DNA from: Stappia sp. BW2
GTDB taxonomy: Bacteria; Pseudomonadota; Alphaproteobacteria; Rhizobiales; Stappiaceae
DNA length: 64,000 bases
Assembly: GCF_008107695.1 (NCBI RefSeq)
Contig: NZ_VIRG01000036.1
Coordinates: 451,328-515,327, forward strand
Direction of reading: 5' to 3'
Positions within the stretch are counted from its first letter, which is position 1. Each line of letters starts with the position of its first letter. A program made the position numbers and the translations under genes. Shown piece by piece: positions 36,319-44,834 of this stretch. The notes beneath the pieces are model-generated. The model did not search any database, was not told the origin of the DNA, and saw only the letters and a list, made by a program, of their open reading frames with translations.

Positions 36319-37518
36319 ATGAAGGACATTCACACCGAAAACCTCGTATCGGCACTGGACAAGGTCTTGCGCGGAGTTACCACGGGACCGGCACGCGTTC
36401 CGGGCGTCGTTGCAATGGTCACGAACAGGGAGAACGACATCTACAGCGGCGCGGCGGGAGAACGTCGGCTGGGCGATGAGGAGATGACAGAGGATACGGT
36501 TTTTGCCATCTTTTCCACCACCAAGGCCATCACGGGAACCTGCGCGCTGCAATGCGTGGAGGAAGAACTGCTGGATCTTGACGCGCCCGCAAAGGACTAC
36601 GCGCCCGCCCTCGGCGACCTGCAAGTGCTGGAGGGCTTCGACGCCAACGGCCAGCCGCGCTTGCGCGCGCCGAAATCCGACGTCACGACCCGGCAGTTGC
36701 TGCTGCACACGGGCGGTTTCGGCTACGACTTCTTCAACGAGCTTTACAAGCGCATGGCCGAGGAGCACGGCCAGCCGTCGGTCGTCACCGGCACCCGCGC
36801 TGCCATCGAGACCCCACTGCTTTTCGACCCGGGCGAGAAATGGGAATATGGCACCAACATCGACTGGGTCGGGCAGGTGGTCGAGGGTATCCGGGGCAAG
36901 CGGCTGGGCGAGGTCATGCGGGAGCGGGTCTTCGACCAGCTTGCCATGGACGAGATCGCCTTTACGCGCTCCGACGCGATGAAGGCCCGTACAGCCACGA
37001 TACACGCGCGCAGCGAAGATGGGTCGCTGACGCCGATGGATGATTTCGCCCTGCCGGACAACCCCGAGGTCGACATGGGTGGTCACGGTCTCTACGGCAC
37101 GATCCCCGAGTACATGAAGTTCATCCGCATGTGGCTGAACGACGGCAACGGTCCCACAGGCAGGGTACTGAAGCCCGAGACCGTCGAATGGGCGGTGAAG
37201 GGCGGTCTTACCCCGCCGCAGAAGGTGGTGATGCTGCCGGGTGTGATCCCGTCGCTTTCGAACGACGCGGAGTTCTTCCCGGGCCTCGGCAAGGACTGGT
37301 CCTATACCTTCATGGTCAATACCGAGGAAGCCCCCACCGGCCGGCCTGCGGGCGCCATCGGCTGGGCCGGGCTGGCGAACAGCTTCTACTGGATCGACCG
37401 TGCCTCCGGCGTGGGAGGTTACTGGGCGACACAGATCCTTCCCTTCGGCGACCCGACCTCCTTTACCGGCTACCTCGATTTCGAGACTGCGGTCTACGAC
37501 GCGATCCGCAACAGCTGA
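36319..37518 (+). CDS. beta-lactamase-fold serine hydrolase/esterase
   Basis: The 399-residue protein belongs to the class C beta-lactamase/esterase family. The SxxK motif is STTK (residues 66-69) and the Tyr motif is YGTN from residue 177, with [14 protein letters not shown] between. Such enzymes (for example EstB) hydrolyse esters and lactones rather than antibiotics in catabolic settings. An AAGGGAGG site precedes the ATG, and no signal peptide is seen, so it is cytoplasmic. It sits between two AraC genes and a Baeyer-Villiger-type monooxygenase, whose ester products it might hydrolyse. Confidence 0.9.
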   Translation: MKDIHTENLVSALDKVLRGVTTGPARVPGVVAMVTNRENDIYSGAAGERRLGDEEMTEDTVFAIFSTTKAITGTCALQCVEEELLDLDAPAKDYAPALGDLQVLEGFDANGQPRLRAPKSDVTTRQLLLHTGGFGYDFFNELYKRMAEEHGQPSVVTGTRAAIETPLLFDPGEKWEYGTNIDWVGQVVEGIRGKRLGEVMRERVFDQLAMDEIAFTRSDAMKARTATIHARSEDGSLTPMDDFALPDNPEVDMGGHGLYGTIPEYMKFIRMWLNDGNGPTGRVLKPETVEWAVKGGLTPPQKVVMLPGVIPSLSNDAEFFPGLGKDWSYTFMVNTEEAPTGRPAGAIGWAGLANSFYWIDRASGVGGYWATQILPFGDPTSFTGYLDFETAVYDAIRNS

Positions 37519-37589
37519 TCTACTCTGCACGGGGGCGGCACAACCGCCCCCGATTTCGTTTTCGCATGTCTTTGGGAGGAGGATGCGTA

Positions 37590-38474
37590 ATGAGCGAGTT
37601 CATCAATTACCAGGAACTGCCCGACTGGGTGCCGGGCCGGGTCTTGCTGGCCAGCGACGGGCTCGGCTGGAAGAACGTGGCCTGTCGGTCTTACCATTAC
37701 GAAGGTCAGGACGTGATCGTGCCGAGCATGAAGGACTTCTTGCTCGTTGGCTATCGCAACGGGGTTACGCCGATGCAGCGCCGCTATGAAGGACGCTGGA
37801 CCCGCGAGACACTCGGACCCGGCGCTGCTTCGCTTTTGACCCGGGCACAGCGTGTGAACTGGAACTGGATAGAGCCCATCGATGTCACTCATGTCTACCT
37901 GTCCGGCGCGCTGGTGGCAGAAGTGGCAAGCGAGGTGCTGGACTGCGCTGTCACGGAGGTGTCTCTCGCCGATGTGCTGCGCACGGAAGACCCTGTCATG
38001 ACGCTGGCCATGGAGCAGATCGCGCGAGAGGCCGAGACAAAGGGCCTCGGCGGAGCGCTCTATGTCGACAGCGTGTCACGGGCGCTGGTCGTTCATCTGC
38101 TGCGGCGCTATGCCGATATCCGAAGGCCGGTCACAGGTACGGATGGTGCGCTGACCGCAACACAACAACGCCAGATCGTAGAGTTCATCGATACCCATCT
38201 CGCCAGCGGGCTTGACCTGAAGTCCATGGCGGATGCGCTGGGTCTGACACCCTGCCTGTTCGCCCGCCAGTTCCGCAGCAGCTTCGGCAAACCGCCCTAT
38301 GCCTTTGTCACCGCACAGCGCATGGCGCGGGCACAGCGCCTTCTTGCATCCACGGATGCACCGATAAAGACCGTCGCACTCGATTGCGGCTTCTCCGACC
38401 AGGCCCATCTGACGCGGATGTTCCGTGTTGCCATCGGCAAGACGCCCGCCGTCTTTCGGCGGCAGGCTCAATAG
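37590..38474 (+). CDS. AraC family regulator
   Basis: The 294-residue protein has a non-conserved N-terminal part and two C-terminal helix-turn-helices: LDLKSMADALGLTPCLFARQ followed by FRSSFGKPPYAFV, and TVALDCGFSDQAHLTRMFRV followed by AIGKTPAVFRRQ. The ATG follows GGGAGGAGGA. The gene lies between the serine hydrolase (same strand, 71 bp upstream) and the convergent monooxygenase gene. Probable local regulator; inducer unknown. Confidence 0.9.
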   Translation: MSEFINYQELPDWVPGRVLLASDGLGWKNVACRSYHYEGQDVIVPSMKDFLLVGYRNGVTPMQRRYEGRWTRETLGPGAASLLTRAQRVNWNWIEPIDVTHVYLSGALVAEVASEVLDCAVTEVSLADVLRTEDPVMTLAMEQIAREAETKGLGGALYVDSVSRALVVHLLRRYADIRRPVTGTDGALTATQQRQIVEFIDTHLASGLDLKSMADALGLTPCLFARQFRSSFGKPPYAFVTAQRMARAQRLLASTDAPIKTVALDCGFSDQAHLTRMFRVAIGKTPAVFRRQAQ

Positions 38475-38545
38475 GCCACCGGTCGGCGCCGGACGCAATG
38501 GTCAAGGCACGGCGGGTCCCAGGGCAAGACCCGCCGCAACCAGGA

Positions 38546-40180
38546 TCACTCTGCCGGTTCTGTCACCATGGGCACCTTTGTCATGGCAAACCCCTCGTAG
38601 CCCTTGTCGGCGATCTCCTGGCACTTCGCCCGGTACGTCCCGACGCCGCCCGTGTAGGACAGGACACGGCGCGGTTTGCCCGCCACGTTCGCGCCGTTGT
38701 ACCAACTGTTCGTCTTCGCGATCAGTGTGGCATTCGCCGTCTCGTCGTGATGCCTCACCCAGGCGTCCTCAGCTTCTGCGGTGGGTTCCATCACCGAGGC
38801 CCCGTTGGCGCGTATGGCCCTGATGCACTCCGTGATCCACTCGGTCTGCTGTTGCAGGCAGGTGGTCATGTTGCAGAGTGCAGCGGAGGGTGCGAGCGGT
38901 GCACCCGTCATGAAAAAGTTGGGAAAGCCGTACTTCTGCATACCCAGGGTGGTGCGGATGTCCTTGTCCCACTCGTCCTTCAGCGTCATGCCGTCACGCC
39001 CGTGAATGTCGATCCGAGACAGGGCGCCAGAGCCCGCGTCGAAGCCGACTGCCATGATGATCACGTCGAGCGGGTAGATCGTCCCGTCCTTCAGTTTCAC
39101 GCCCTCTGGGACGATCTCGGCAATCGGATTTTCCTTCACGGGGACAGCCTGGACGTTGTCCTGCAGGTAGACCTCAAGGTAGTTCGACTCCAGCGGCACG
39201 CGGTGGGTTCCGAAGCCATAATCGCCCTTCTTTGGCACGAGGATATCGATCAGCTTCGGGTCCTTCAGCCGGGCTTTCATCTTCTCCCGCACGAACTCGC
39301 TGATCTCCTCATTGACCGCCTCGTCGAAGAACATTTCGCCGAAGGACGCCAGCCAGAGTTTCAGCGAACCGTCAGCGTGTGTCTCTTCGAGGATCGCGCG
39401 GCGCTCTTCGGGCGTGCAATCGGCCCAGGTGTGCTCGAAGTCGTACTCGAAGCCGGTGAAGGTCCTCGGCAGGTTCGAGGTCAGTTCGTCCCATCGCGCC
39501 TTGTAGGCGGCCGCATCGGCCGGCCCGTATTTGGGGTTCTTCATCGGCAGCACATATTGCGGCGTACGCACGAAGACGGTCATCGATCCCACGACAGGCG
39601 CGATGGTCTGGATCACCTGGATGCCGGTCGCACCGATGCCGATGACGCCCACGCGCTTGCCGTCAAGATCGAGCCCGGCCTTCGGGTAGCGCCCGGTGTG
39701 AACGATCTGGCCCTTGAAACTGTCCTGCCCGGGAAAGCGATCCGTCAACGGCGCGGACAGCATCCCGGTGCAACCGATCAGGAACTGCGTGTCATAGGTA
39801 TCGCCGGTATCCGTCTCTACCGTCCAGCGCCCCGTGTCCTCGCCGTAGACCGCCTTCGTCACCTTGGACGAGAAGGTAATATCCTTGCGAAGATCCAACC
39901 GGTCGGTCACGTAGTGCAACCAGCGCTCGATCTCCGGCTGTGTCGGAAAACGTTCGGACCATGTCCAGTCCTTGTAGAGCTTTTCGTCGAACAGGTACTG
40001 GTAGATGTAGCTCTCGCTGTCGAACTTGGCGCCAGGATAGCGGTTCCAGTACCACGTCCCGCCCACGTCGGAGCCCGCCTCAACCCCGTGCACCGCCATA
40101 CCCATCTCGCGCAGCTGGTGAAGCTGGTACAACCCCGCCACGCCGGCACCGATTACAAGGGCATCAATCTTGCGCTTCAT
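38546..40180 (-). CDS. type I Baeyer-Villiger-like flavin monooxygenase
   Basis: The 544-residue FAD/NADPH enzyme carries VIGAGVAGLYQLHQL (FAD loop), GGTWYWNRYPGAKFDSES (a type I BVMO marker), and the BVMO fingerprint in the form FKGQIVHTGRYP, where the usual Trp is Tyr. The NADPH loop is VGVIGIGATGIQVIQT. BVMOs insert oxygen beside a ketone to give an ester or lactone. The nearby serine hydrolase, GMC oxidoreductase and aldehyde dehydrogenase could process such products. Substrate is unknown. It is the only gene of its transcript. Confidence 0.92.
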   Translation of the reverse strand: MKRKIDALVIGAGVAGLYQLHQLREMGMAVHGVEAGSDVGGTWYWNRYPGAKFDSESYIYQYLFDEKLYKDWTWSERFPTQPEIERWLHYVTDRLDLRKDITFSSKVTKAVYGEDTGRWTVETDTGDTYDTQFLIGCTGMLSAPLTDRFPGQDSFKGQIVHTGRYPKAGLDLDGKRVGVIGIGATGIQVIQTIAPVVGSMTVFVRTPQYVLPMKNPKYGPADAAAYKARWDELTSNLPRTFTGFEYDFEHTWADCTPEERRAILEETHADGSLKLWLASFGEMFFDEAVNEEISEFVREKMKARLKDPKLIDILVPKKGDYGFGTHRVPLESNYLEVYLQDNVQAVPVKENPIAEIVPEGVKLKDGTIYPLDVIIMAVGFDAGSGALSRIDIHGRDGMTLKDEWDKDIRTTLGMQKYGFPNFFMTGAPLAPSAALCNMTTCLQQQTEWITECIRAIRANGASVMEPTAEAEDAWVRHHDETANATLIAKTNSWYNGANVAGKPRRVLSYTGGVGTYRAKCQEIADKGYEGFAMTKVPMVTEPAE

Positions 40181-40921
40181 CTCTCTCTCCCATCAAGTTT
40201 CATCGCAGCCGGTGCGGCCTCCTTTACCGCGGGACCGCTGCGGAGGATCGAGGCTAGACGTGAGAGGGCCGGCACGTATTGAACGTTTCGTCTTCGCGCT
40301 TTGAACGAAACGAACGAGGATACCGGGCCTTTAAAACCAGCGAAGGGTTTCAAGAAGGCCCTGCAGCCAGCCGTCCAGGCGTTTGGTTCCGGCACTGGAT
40401 GGATCAGGAAAGCTTTGTCGGACCACGAAATTTACGACCAGATGCAGCAGGGGAGAGGACGACGAGTGCTTCTTTTGACCTGTTGTGTGCCCGCTAGGTA
40501 GCCGCAGGCCCATTGAGAAAAACAGTCCGTATGCGTCAGTAGTGAGATCCAAATCGCGCTCACTCTCCCAGAAGGTTCTGGTCTCTCACGGGGCTATTCC
40601 GGCGTATCTGAGTTCAGCAAAATCTACCGTTTCTATCTTGTGCGGAAGGCCACAAATCGTTGGAGGTCAGTAAAGTCCGCAAGGTGAGGCTTGGCAACGG
40701 CAGCTTTGTCCAATCAGCCGCCGTCTTGCGGCAACGGCCTTCGCGAATGCAACGAATAGCGGCTTCGCAGATGCATCCCGGTATCATCCAGCCATGTGGA
40801 TGTCGGCAAAGGGCCGGAGCGAGGCCAGTGAAGTCGATTGGATACAGCGGACCTGCTGCGCCGTAGCAGATCCTCTTCGGGCTCAAGAGGACCGATGCTG
40901 CGCATGTTTCGAACGGCTGCT
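40181..40921. other. gene-poor stretch between monooxygenase and dioxygenase genes
   Basis: No gene can be firmly supported in these 740 bases. A TTG-started frame at 40301-40501 contains GWIRKALSDHEIYDQMQQGR, which has some coding character, but its end is unconvincing. Short frames on both strands overlap with no clear winner. It includes the promoter of the monooxygenase gene; possibly it holds eroded remnants. Confidence 0.4.
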
Positions 40922-41263
40922 TTAGTTGAACATTGTCAAGTTCAAGGGTTGTGCTTCGCCAAGCCAGAATGCGTTGCGGGTGTGATCAAGGAGATGATCG
41001 TCGCTTTTCCCGTGACAGAAGACAATCAGGTCACCTCGATTTTCCATCAACCAGGGCAAGAGCTTCCCGAATTGTTCAGGGCTGCAATCCAGTTGGCAGG
41101 ATGGCATTGAGTGCGGGCCCACAGGTCGCGAGTGCGCACGCCCCATATCGACGCCAAACAGCTCTGCGGCTCGCCTGCATAAGCTGTGTGCTGCCTCAGC
41201 GGAGGACGGTTCGAAGTAAACATGGGCGTGAAACCCTGTGATCGTAGATTGCGTCACAGACAT
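40922..41263 (-). CDS. DOPA 4,5-dioxygenase family protein
   Basis: The 113-residue protein matches the small DOPA 4,5-dioxygenase family, known from fungal betalain-type pigment genes and found in many bacteria with unknown roles. It has the conserved GFHAHVYFEP, HSRPVGPHSMPSCQL, and the C-terminal VFCHGKSDDHLLDHTRNAFW segment with several His residues suited to metal binding. The family cleaves catechol-type rings. It is the last gene of a reverse-strand operon, 18 bp after the broken SRPBCC gene. The natural substrate is unknown. Confidence 0.85.
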   Translation of the reverse strand: MSVTQSTITGFHAHVYFEPSSAEAAHSLCRRAAELFGVDMGRAHSRPVGPHSMPSCQLDCSPEQFGKLLPWLMENRGDLIVFCHGKSDDHLLDHTRNAFWLGEAQPLNLTMFN

Positions 41264-41281
41264 TCCAATGTCCTTTCTTGT

Positions 41282-41741
41282 TTAAGCGTGCGCTTGGGCA
41301 GCATCGCTTGTCAGGATCTCAAGCCGGGAACCGTGCCGCTTGCGGTACATTAAGCAGGCCCATGCAGTCTAAATCGGTGCCATGATGCCGGCGGTTATCT
41401 CGATATGTTCTTTAAGACGGTAGCCGCCAGCATGTTGCGCAATCACAGCCGGGGAATGTTGCCAGTATTTGACTTTCCGCTCCAATTTCATTGGAGCGGG
41501 AGGTCATGTTGTCCTCATCACAGTCGATGACTGTCATCTCTTGGCGCTGATACGGCATCTTTCCAAGCAGCGAGACCTGAACCTTGAGCTGCTGCCCCTG
41601 GTGAATTGCGCCTGATGGAAAGTGACAAAAAGTCAGGAGACCCGAGGTGACGATTTCGAGATAATCCGGATCTGTCGCCACTTTGCAAACCTGTCGCGCC
41701 GATGAGGAATAGTGATGGGCCAGATGCAGGGTTTTCGTCAT
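41282..41741 (-). pseudogene. SRPBCC-type protein broken by frameshift and amber stop
   Basis: The first frame encodes residues 1-88 (MTKTLHLAHHYSSSARQVCK to DNMTSRSNEIG). From about 41480 the meaningful reading moves by one base to RKVKYWQHSPAVIAQHAGGY, then RLKEHIEITAGIMAPI, stops at TAG (41369-41371), and continues in that frame as TAWACLMYRKRHGSRLEIL to a TAA at 41282. The whole resembles an SRPBCC (polyketide cyclase-like) fold of about 150 residues. Its Trp, His and Arg pattern is lost only by these two lesions. It belongs to the dioxygenase operon. Confidence 0.75.
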
Positions 41742-41774
41742 GGTGTCATCGTTGACCGTGCCGCATGGAAGCCG

Positions 41775-42539
41775 TCAGCCGTTTGGGCGGCCATGTCTCT
41801 CAAGCAAACGCGTGAAGTAAAGGGTATCCGCAACTTCCTGAGATTGCTCTGGCCCCACGAGGTTTTTGAGAAGCTCAATGGCAGCTGCGTAACTGACCAA
41901 GGATCCGTTGCTGGTCACAACGTTGCTGTCCACCACAACGGTGGCGCCGATGTCGACCTTGACCCAGGGATGGTTCAGCTTCAACCAGACCTCACCTCCG
42001 GGATAAGTGGTGACATTGACACCGTTCAACAGACCCGTCGCGGCCAGGACATAAACCCCGGAACAGTTGCTTGCAATCCAGTCTGCCTGCGTCGCCTGTT
42101 CCGTGACAAATGCCATGAAGTCCTGATCCTCAAGAATGGGGTCCATGTCATAGCGGCTTCCGACGATGATCACATCCAGATCAGGTGCATCTGCAATCCC
42201 GTAATCCGCCTGCAGGGTCAGCCCTTCATGGGTCGTGACCAGGCCGGCCTCTGGCGCGATGGTGACAATCTCATAGCCTGCGATGATCTCGTTTTCGATG
42301 GCAACACCAAAGACCTCGAGCGGGGCAACCACATCGCTGGTCAGAACGCCGTCAAACAACATCACTCCGATCCGCTGCGGGGTGTCATCCTCGGCCAGGG
42401 AGGGCTGCGCCCCGACGAGCAACGCAATCAAGATCGTGAGGCATTGAAACACAACTCTGACGGGGTCAGGGAGGAATGACGCCGTGCGCAATCGTTGTGA
42501 AAGAAGTGCTGGGTTTGGAAGGCAGTTTTCTCGCGTCAT
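41775..42539 (-). CDS. exported DJ-1/PfpI family protein
   Basis: The 254-residue protein has a membrane/signal segment (VVFQCLTILIALLVGAQPSL, then AEDD) and a DJ-1/PfpI domain. That domain opens IGVMLFDGVLTSDVVAPLEV and has the nucleophile-elbow sequence ASNCSGVYVLAATG, with Cys followed by Ser instead of His or Thr. This subgroup includes isonitrile hydratases and AraC-like amidases. Periplasmic location is inferred. It is the fourth gene of the reverse operon, 34 bp before the SRPBCC gene. Substrate unknown. Confidence 0.82.
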   Translation of the reverse strand: MTRENCLPNPALLSQRLRTASFLPDPVRVVFQCLTILIALLVGAQPSLAEDDTPQRIGVMLFDGVLTSDVVAPLEVFGVAIENEIIAGYEIVTIAPEAGLVTTHEGLTLQADYGIADAPDLDVIIVGSRYDMDPILEDQDFMAFVTEQATQADWIASNCSGVYVLAATGLLNGVNVTTYPGGEVWLKLNHPWVKVDIGATVVVDSNVVTSNGSLVSYAAAIELLKNLVGPEQSQEVADTLYFTRLLERHGRPNG

Positions 42540-42624
42540 GAGAAGCCCTTAGTCCTTGATGGGGAAAGAGGAAGGAGATGCGCCGGACGGAAGCGCCGGC
42601 GCATCCGAGTTCGTGTTTGAACGG

Positions 42625-43230
42625 CTAAAGCTGCGCCATTGCGGCGCTGAACTGCGCCTCTGGGTCAGCAGTCACCATGGAAGGCTGGAAGCGGATGAAC
42701 CGAGCCTCTTTCACGCCGATTTTGTGCAGCCACCATTCCAGATAACGTGCATGAAAATCCTGGCCAAAGCGCGGATCAATACCGGGCTCCCAAACCGCGC
42801 TGGAGACAATCACTGTCGCCGTCTTGCCCATTAGAAGGCCGCTATACCCTGTTGCCGGTGCAAAACCGTAGAGCATTCCAGGCTGCGTGATGATGTCGAT
42901 ATATTGCTTCAAGCGATAGGGAATACCGCTGTTCCACATGGGCACATTGAACACATAGTGATCTGCTTCAATGAACCGGTTGGTGATTTCGGTCAAATGG
43001 GACCAGTTTGCCCTTTGATCATCGGTCATCTCTCCCTCGCCAAAGAGGGTCATCTTGGCTGCGGCCCAATCACCATCAAATTGCGGCAACGGCTCGTCCC
43101 AAAGATCGAGCGTGTCGATCTTCAAGGTGGGGTCGGCCGCGACCCGCTTTTCAATATGGGCCAGGGCAAGCGCGCGTGACTTTGACTTGTCACCGCGCGG
43201 CGAGGCGGAAATGTGCAGGAGTTTCGACAT
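42625..43230 (-). CDS. azoR: FMN-dependent NADH-azoreductase/quinone reductase
   Basis: The 201-residue flavodoxin-like protein shows LHISASPRGDKSKSRALA at the phosphate loop and DHYVFNVPMWNSGIPYRLKQ then YIDIITQPG at the isoalloxazine site. AzoR enzymes reduce quinones and azo dyes by two electrons and protect against thiol stress. It is third in the reverse operon between yceI and the DJ-1 gene. A second azoR lies at 62726. Confidence 0.92.
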   Translation of the reverse strand: MSKLLHISASPRGDKSKSRALALAHIEKRVAADPTLKIDTLDLWDEPLPQFDGDWAAAKMTLFGEGEMTDDQRANWSHLTEITNRFIEADHYVFNVPMWNSGIPYRLKQYIDIITQPGMLYGFAPATGYSGLLMGKTATVIVSSAVWEPGIDPRFGQDFHARYLEWWLHKIGVKEARFIRFQPSMVTADPEAQFSAAMAQL

Positions 43231-43277
43231 TCTGGCTTAGTTCCCTTTGATTTGTGCCCGCTCACACATGCAGCGCG

Positions 43278-43862
43278 TCACTGGCGCAGAGCTTCCAGAT
43301 CGATCTCGACATCAACGATCGGACCAAGGCCAAACGCCTTCAACTGGTTCATTCCGAAATCGGTGCCATCGATGGTCGCAGTCGCTGAAAAGCCAGTTTT
43401 GATTGTCGAAGCGTCCCAGGGCAGTGGCATTTCATTGTTCCAAACCACGTCCAGCGCGACTTCGCGGCTCACTCCGATCATGGTCAGGTCGCCATAGACA
43501 ATCGCCGTCCGTTCGCCCGTCTGCTCGATCCGGGTGCTGTCGAAGGTAATTTCAGGGAACTCGACAATATTCAGAAAATCGGCACCGCCCATGTCGCGGT
43601 CGCGTTGTTCAGAGTTGGTGTCGAGGCTTTCGGACTTAATCACAACGGAGACAGAACTGTTGGTGACGTCGTCCTTGTCAAATGAGATGTCACCCGAAAC
43701 ATTTCGAAAAATGCCGCGCGCGTTGGCCCATCCGGCGTGATTGACGCTGAAGGTGACCCAGGTGTGATCTTCATGGACAGTGTAGTGGTCGGCAGCATGC
43801 GCCACAGGAGACGTCGTGATGAACAGAGCAGCTGCAATGGCCTTACGTGAGAAGACAGACAT
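43278..43862 (-). CDS. YceI family periplasmic lipid-binding protein
   Basis: The 194-residue protein has a signal peptide (AIAAALFITTSPVAHAADHY) and a YceI lipocalin-like barrel: YTVHEDHTWVTFSVNHAGWA, SGDISFDKDD, TSNEQRDRDM-like helix (residues TNSEQRDRDMGGADFLNI), FPEITFDST, and VYGDLTMIGVSREVALDV. YceI proteins bind isoprenoid quinones or similar amphiphiles in the periplasm. An AAGGA site precedes the ATG. It is second in the operon, after the membrane protein. Confidence 0.92.
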   Translation of the reverse strand: MSVFSRKAIAAALFITTSPVAHAADHYTVHEDHTWVTFSVNHAGWANARGIFRNVSGDISFDKDDVTNSSVSVVIKSESLDTNSEQRDRDMGGADFLNIVEFPEITFDSTRIEQTGERTAIVYGDLTMIGVSREVALDVVWNNEMPLPWDASTIKTGFSATATIDGTDFGMNQLKAFGLGPIVDVEIDLEALRQ

Positions 43863-43901
43863 AGTTGATCCTTTCAAGAGGTGGTTGGGTGGTTAAAGGG
43901 G

Positions 43902-44726
43902 TCAGAAATTTCGCAGCGCCAGCAGGATGGCGGGGATCCCCGCCAACATTGCGAGCGCTGCAAAAGCAAAGGGTTGAACAAGCATGGGCAAGCGAGAGAG
44001 TTTCGCGTCCGCGAGCGGCAGTCCCGCCATCGCAAGAAGGAGCAGATAAGCTGCTGTGCTGAGATTGGTCGCAAAGGTCGACAGCTGGACAAGCAGGATC
44101 AGCAACCCACCCTGAACGACCCAGGTCATCATCGGATGGCCCTGGTTCGGCGACCCGTTTTTCAGCGTGGCAACAAACATCGCCAGGGCATATCCGGCCA
44201 GGAGCGCAGACAACGACAGCAACACCTGCCCCAATCCAAGAAAGCCACCCAACAAGGCAAGGACGCTTGCCGTCACGCTCATCGCCAGGTGTGCGACGGG
44301 CCAGGTAAAGGGGGATCGGGACAGATCTGGTGCTTTCGCCAGCATTGGCGTCCAGACAGCAATTGTTCCCAAAGGCAGAAGCCAGGTCCAGTCAAGCCGA
44401 CCCGCAGTCAAGGGGCGCAGGACTAGCCATAAAAACGTGACCGCTGCAACAACGGCCAGAAGGGCGGCGCGGCGATATGAGACCTGATTGAAAGCAATGA
44501 GCCCGAGCACCGGAATTGCCGCGAGCGCATAGGCAACCTTGTGTTTGGATGTAATCGCAGGAAATGGCGGGAAGCCTTCGTGCAGGAGGTAGATGGCCGC
44601 AATGGCAAGACCCATCGTGACTGCCGATGCCCTGGGTGCAGCGAAAGCACGTTGCTCGACGAACCCAAGGCCAGACCCAAGAGCGATTGGAGCGACAAAC
44701 GCGATAATTATGTCAGCTACATCCAT
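43902..44726 (-). CDS. multi-pass membrane protein of unknown function
   Basis: The 274-residue protein has about eight membrane segments, for example IIIAFVAPIALGSGLGFVEQ, MGLAIAAIYLLHEGFPPF, ALAAIPVLGLIAFNQVSYRR, and AFAALAMLAGIPAILLAL. No transporter motif is recognised. It is the first gene of the reverse operon leading into yceI and azoR, and lies 108 bp from a divergent LysR gene, so it is likely under that regulator. It could be a channel or exporter for the compound the operon handles; this is inference. Confidence 0.7.
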   Translation of the reverse strand: MDVADIIIAFVAPIALGSGLGFVEQRAFAAPRASAVTMGLAIAAIYLLHEGFPPFPAITSKHKVAYALAAIPVLGLIAFNQVSYRRAALLAVVAAVTFLWLVLRPLTAGRLDWTWLLPLGTIAVWTPMLAKAPDLSRSPFTWPVAHLAMSVTASVLALLGGFLGLGQVLLSLSALLAGYALAMFVATLKNGSPNQGHPMMTWVVQGGLLILLVQLSTFATNLSTAAYLLLLAMAGLPLADAKLSRLPMLVQPFAFAALAMLAGIPAILLALRNF

Positions 44727-44777
44727 CAGTCTGCCCGATTTCTATGAATTTCCTTCTGGGCTAGACTTAAAGATTTC

Positions 44778-44811
44778 GCTTTCGTTGATTAAGATGGCTT
44801 TCATTGAATGA
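44778..44811. promoter_or_regulatory. candidate LysR operator: direct repeat plus palindrome
   Basis: In the divergent gap, GCTTTCGTTGA (44778-44788) repeats with one change as GCTTTCATTGA (44797-44807), 19 bp apart, about two helical turns. The second copy runs into the perfect palindrome TCATTGAATGA (44801-44811). Position between the LysR gene and the six-gene operon suits a regulator site. Confidence 0.4.
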
Positions 44812-44834
44812 TTATCGCCATTATGGTGTAAATC

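Noticed and set aside
36304..37530. 408-codon reverse frame over the serine hydrolase
   Set aside because: It lies opposite a gene with STTK and YGTN motifs; its own sequence shows no domain.
38384..40282. 632-codon frame opposite the monooxygenase gene
   Set aside because: The reverse-strand frame has full BVMO-like motifs; the forward frame has only composition-driven residues and no start site.
40301..40501. TTG-started frame containing GWIRKALSDHEIYDQMQQGR
   Set aside because: Only the middle looks coding; no ribosome site or family, and the end is unconvincing.
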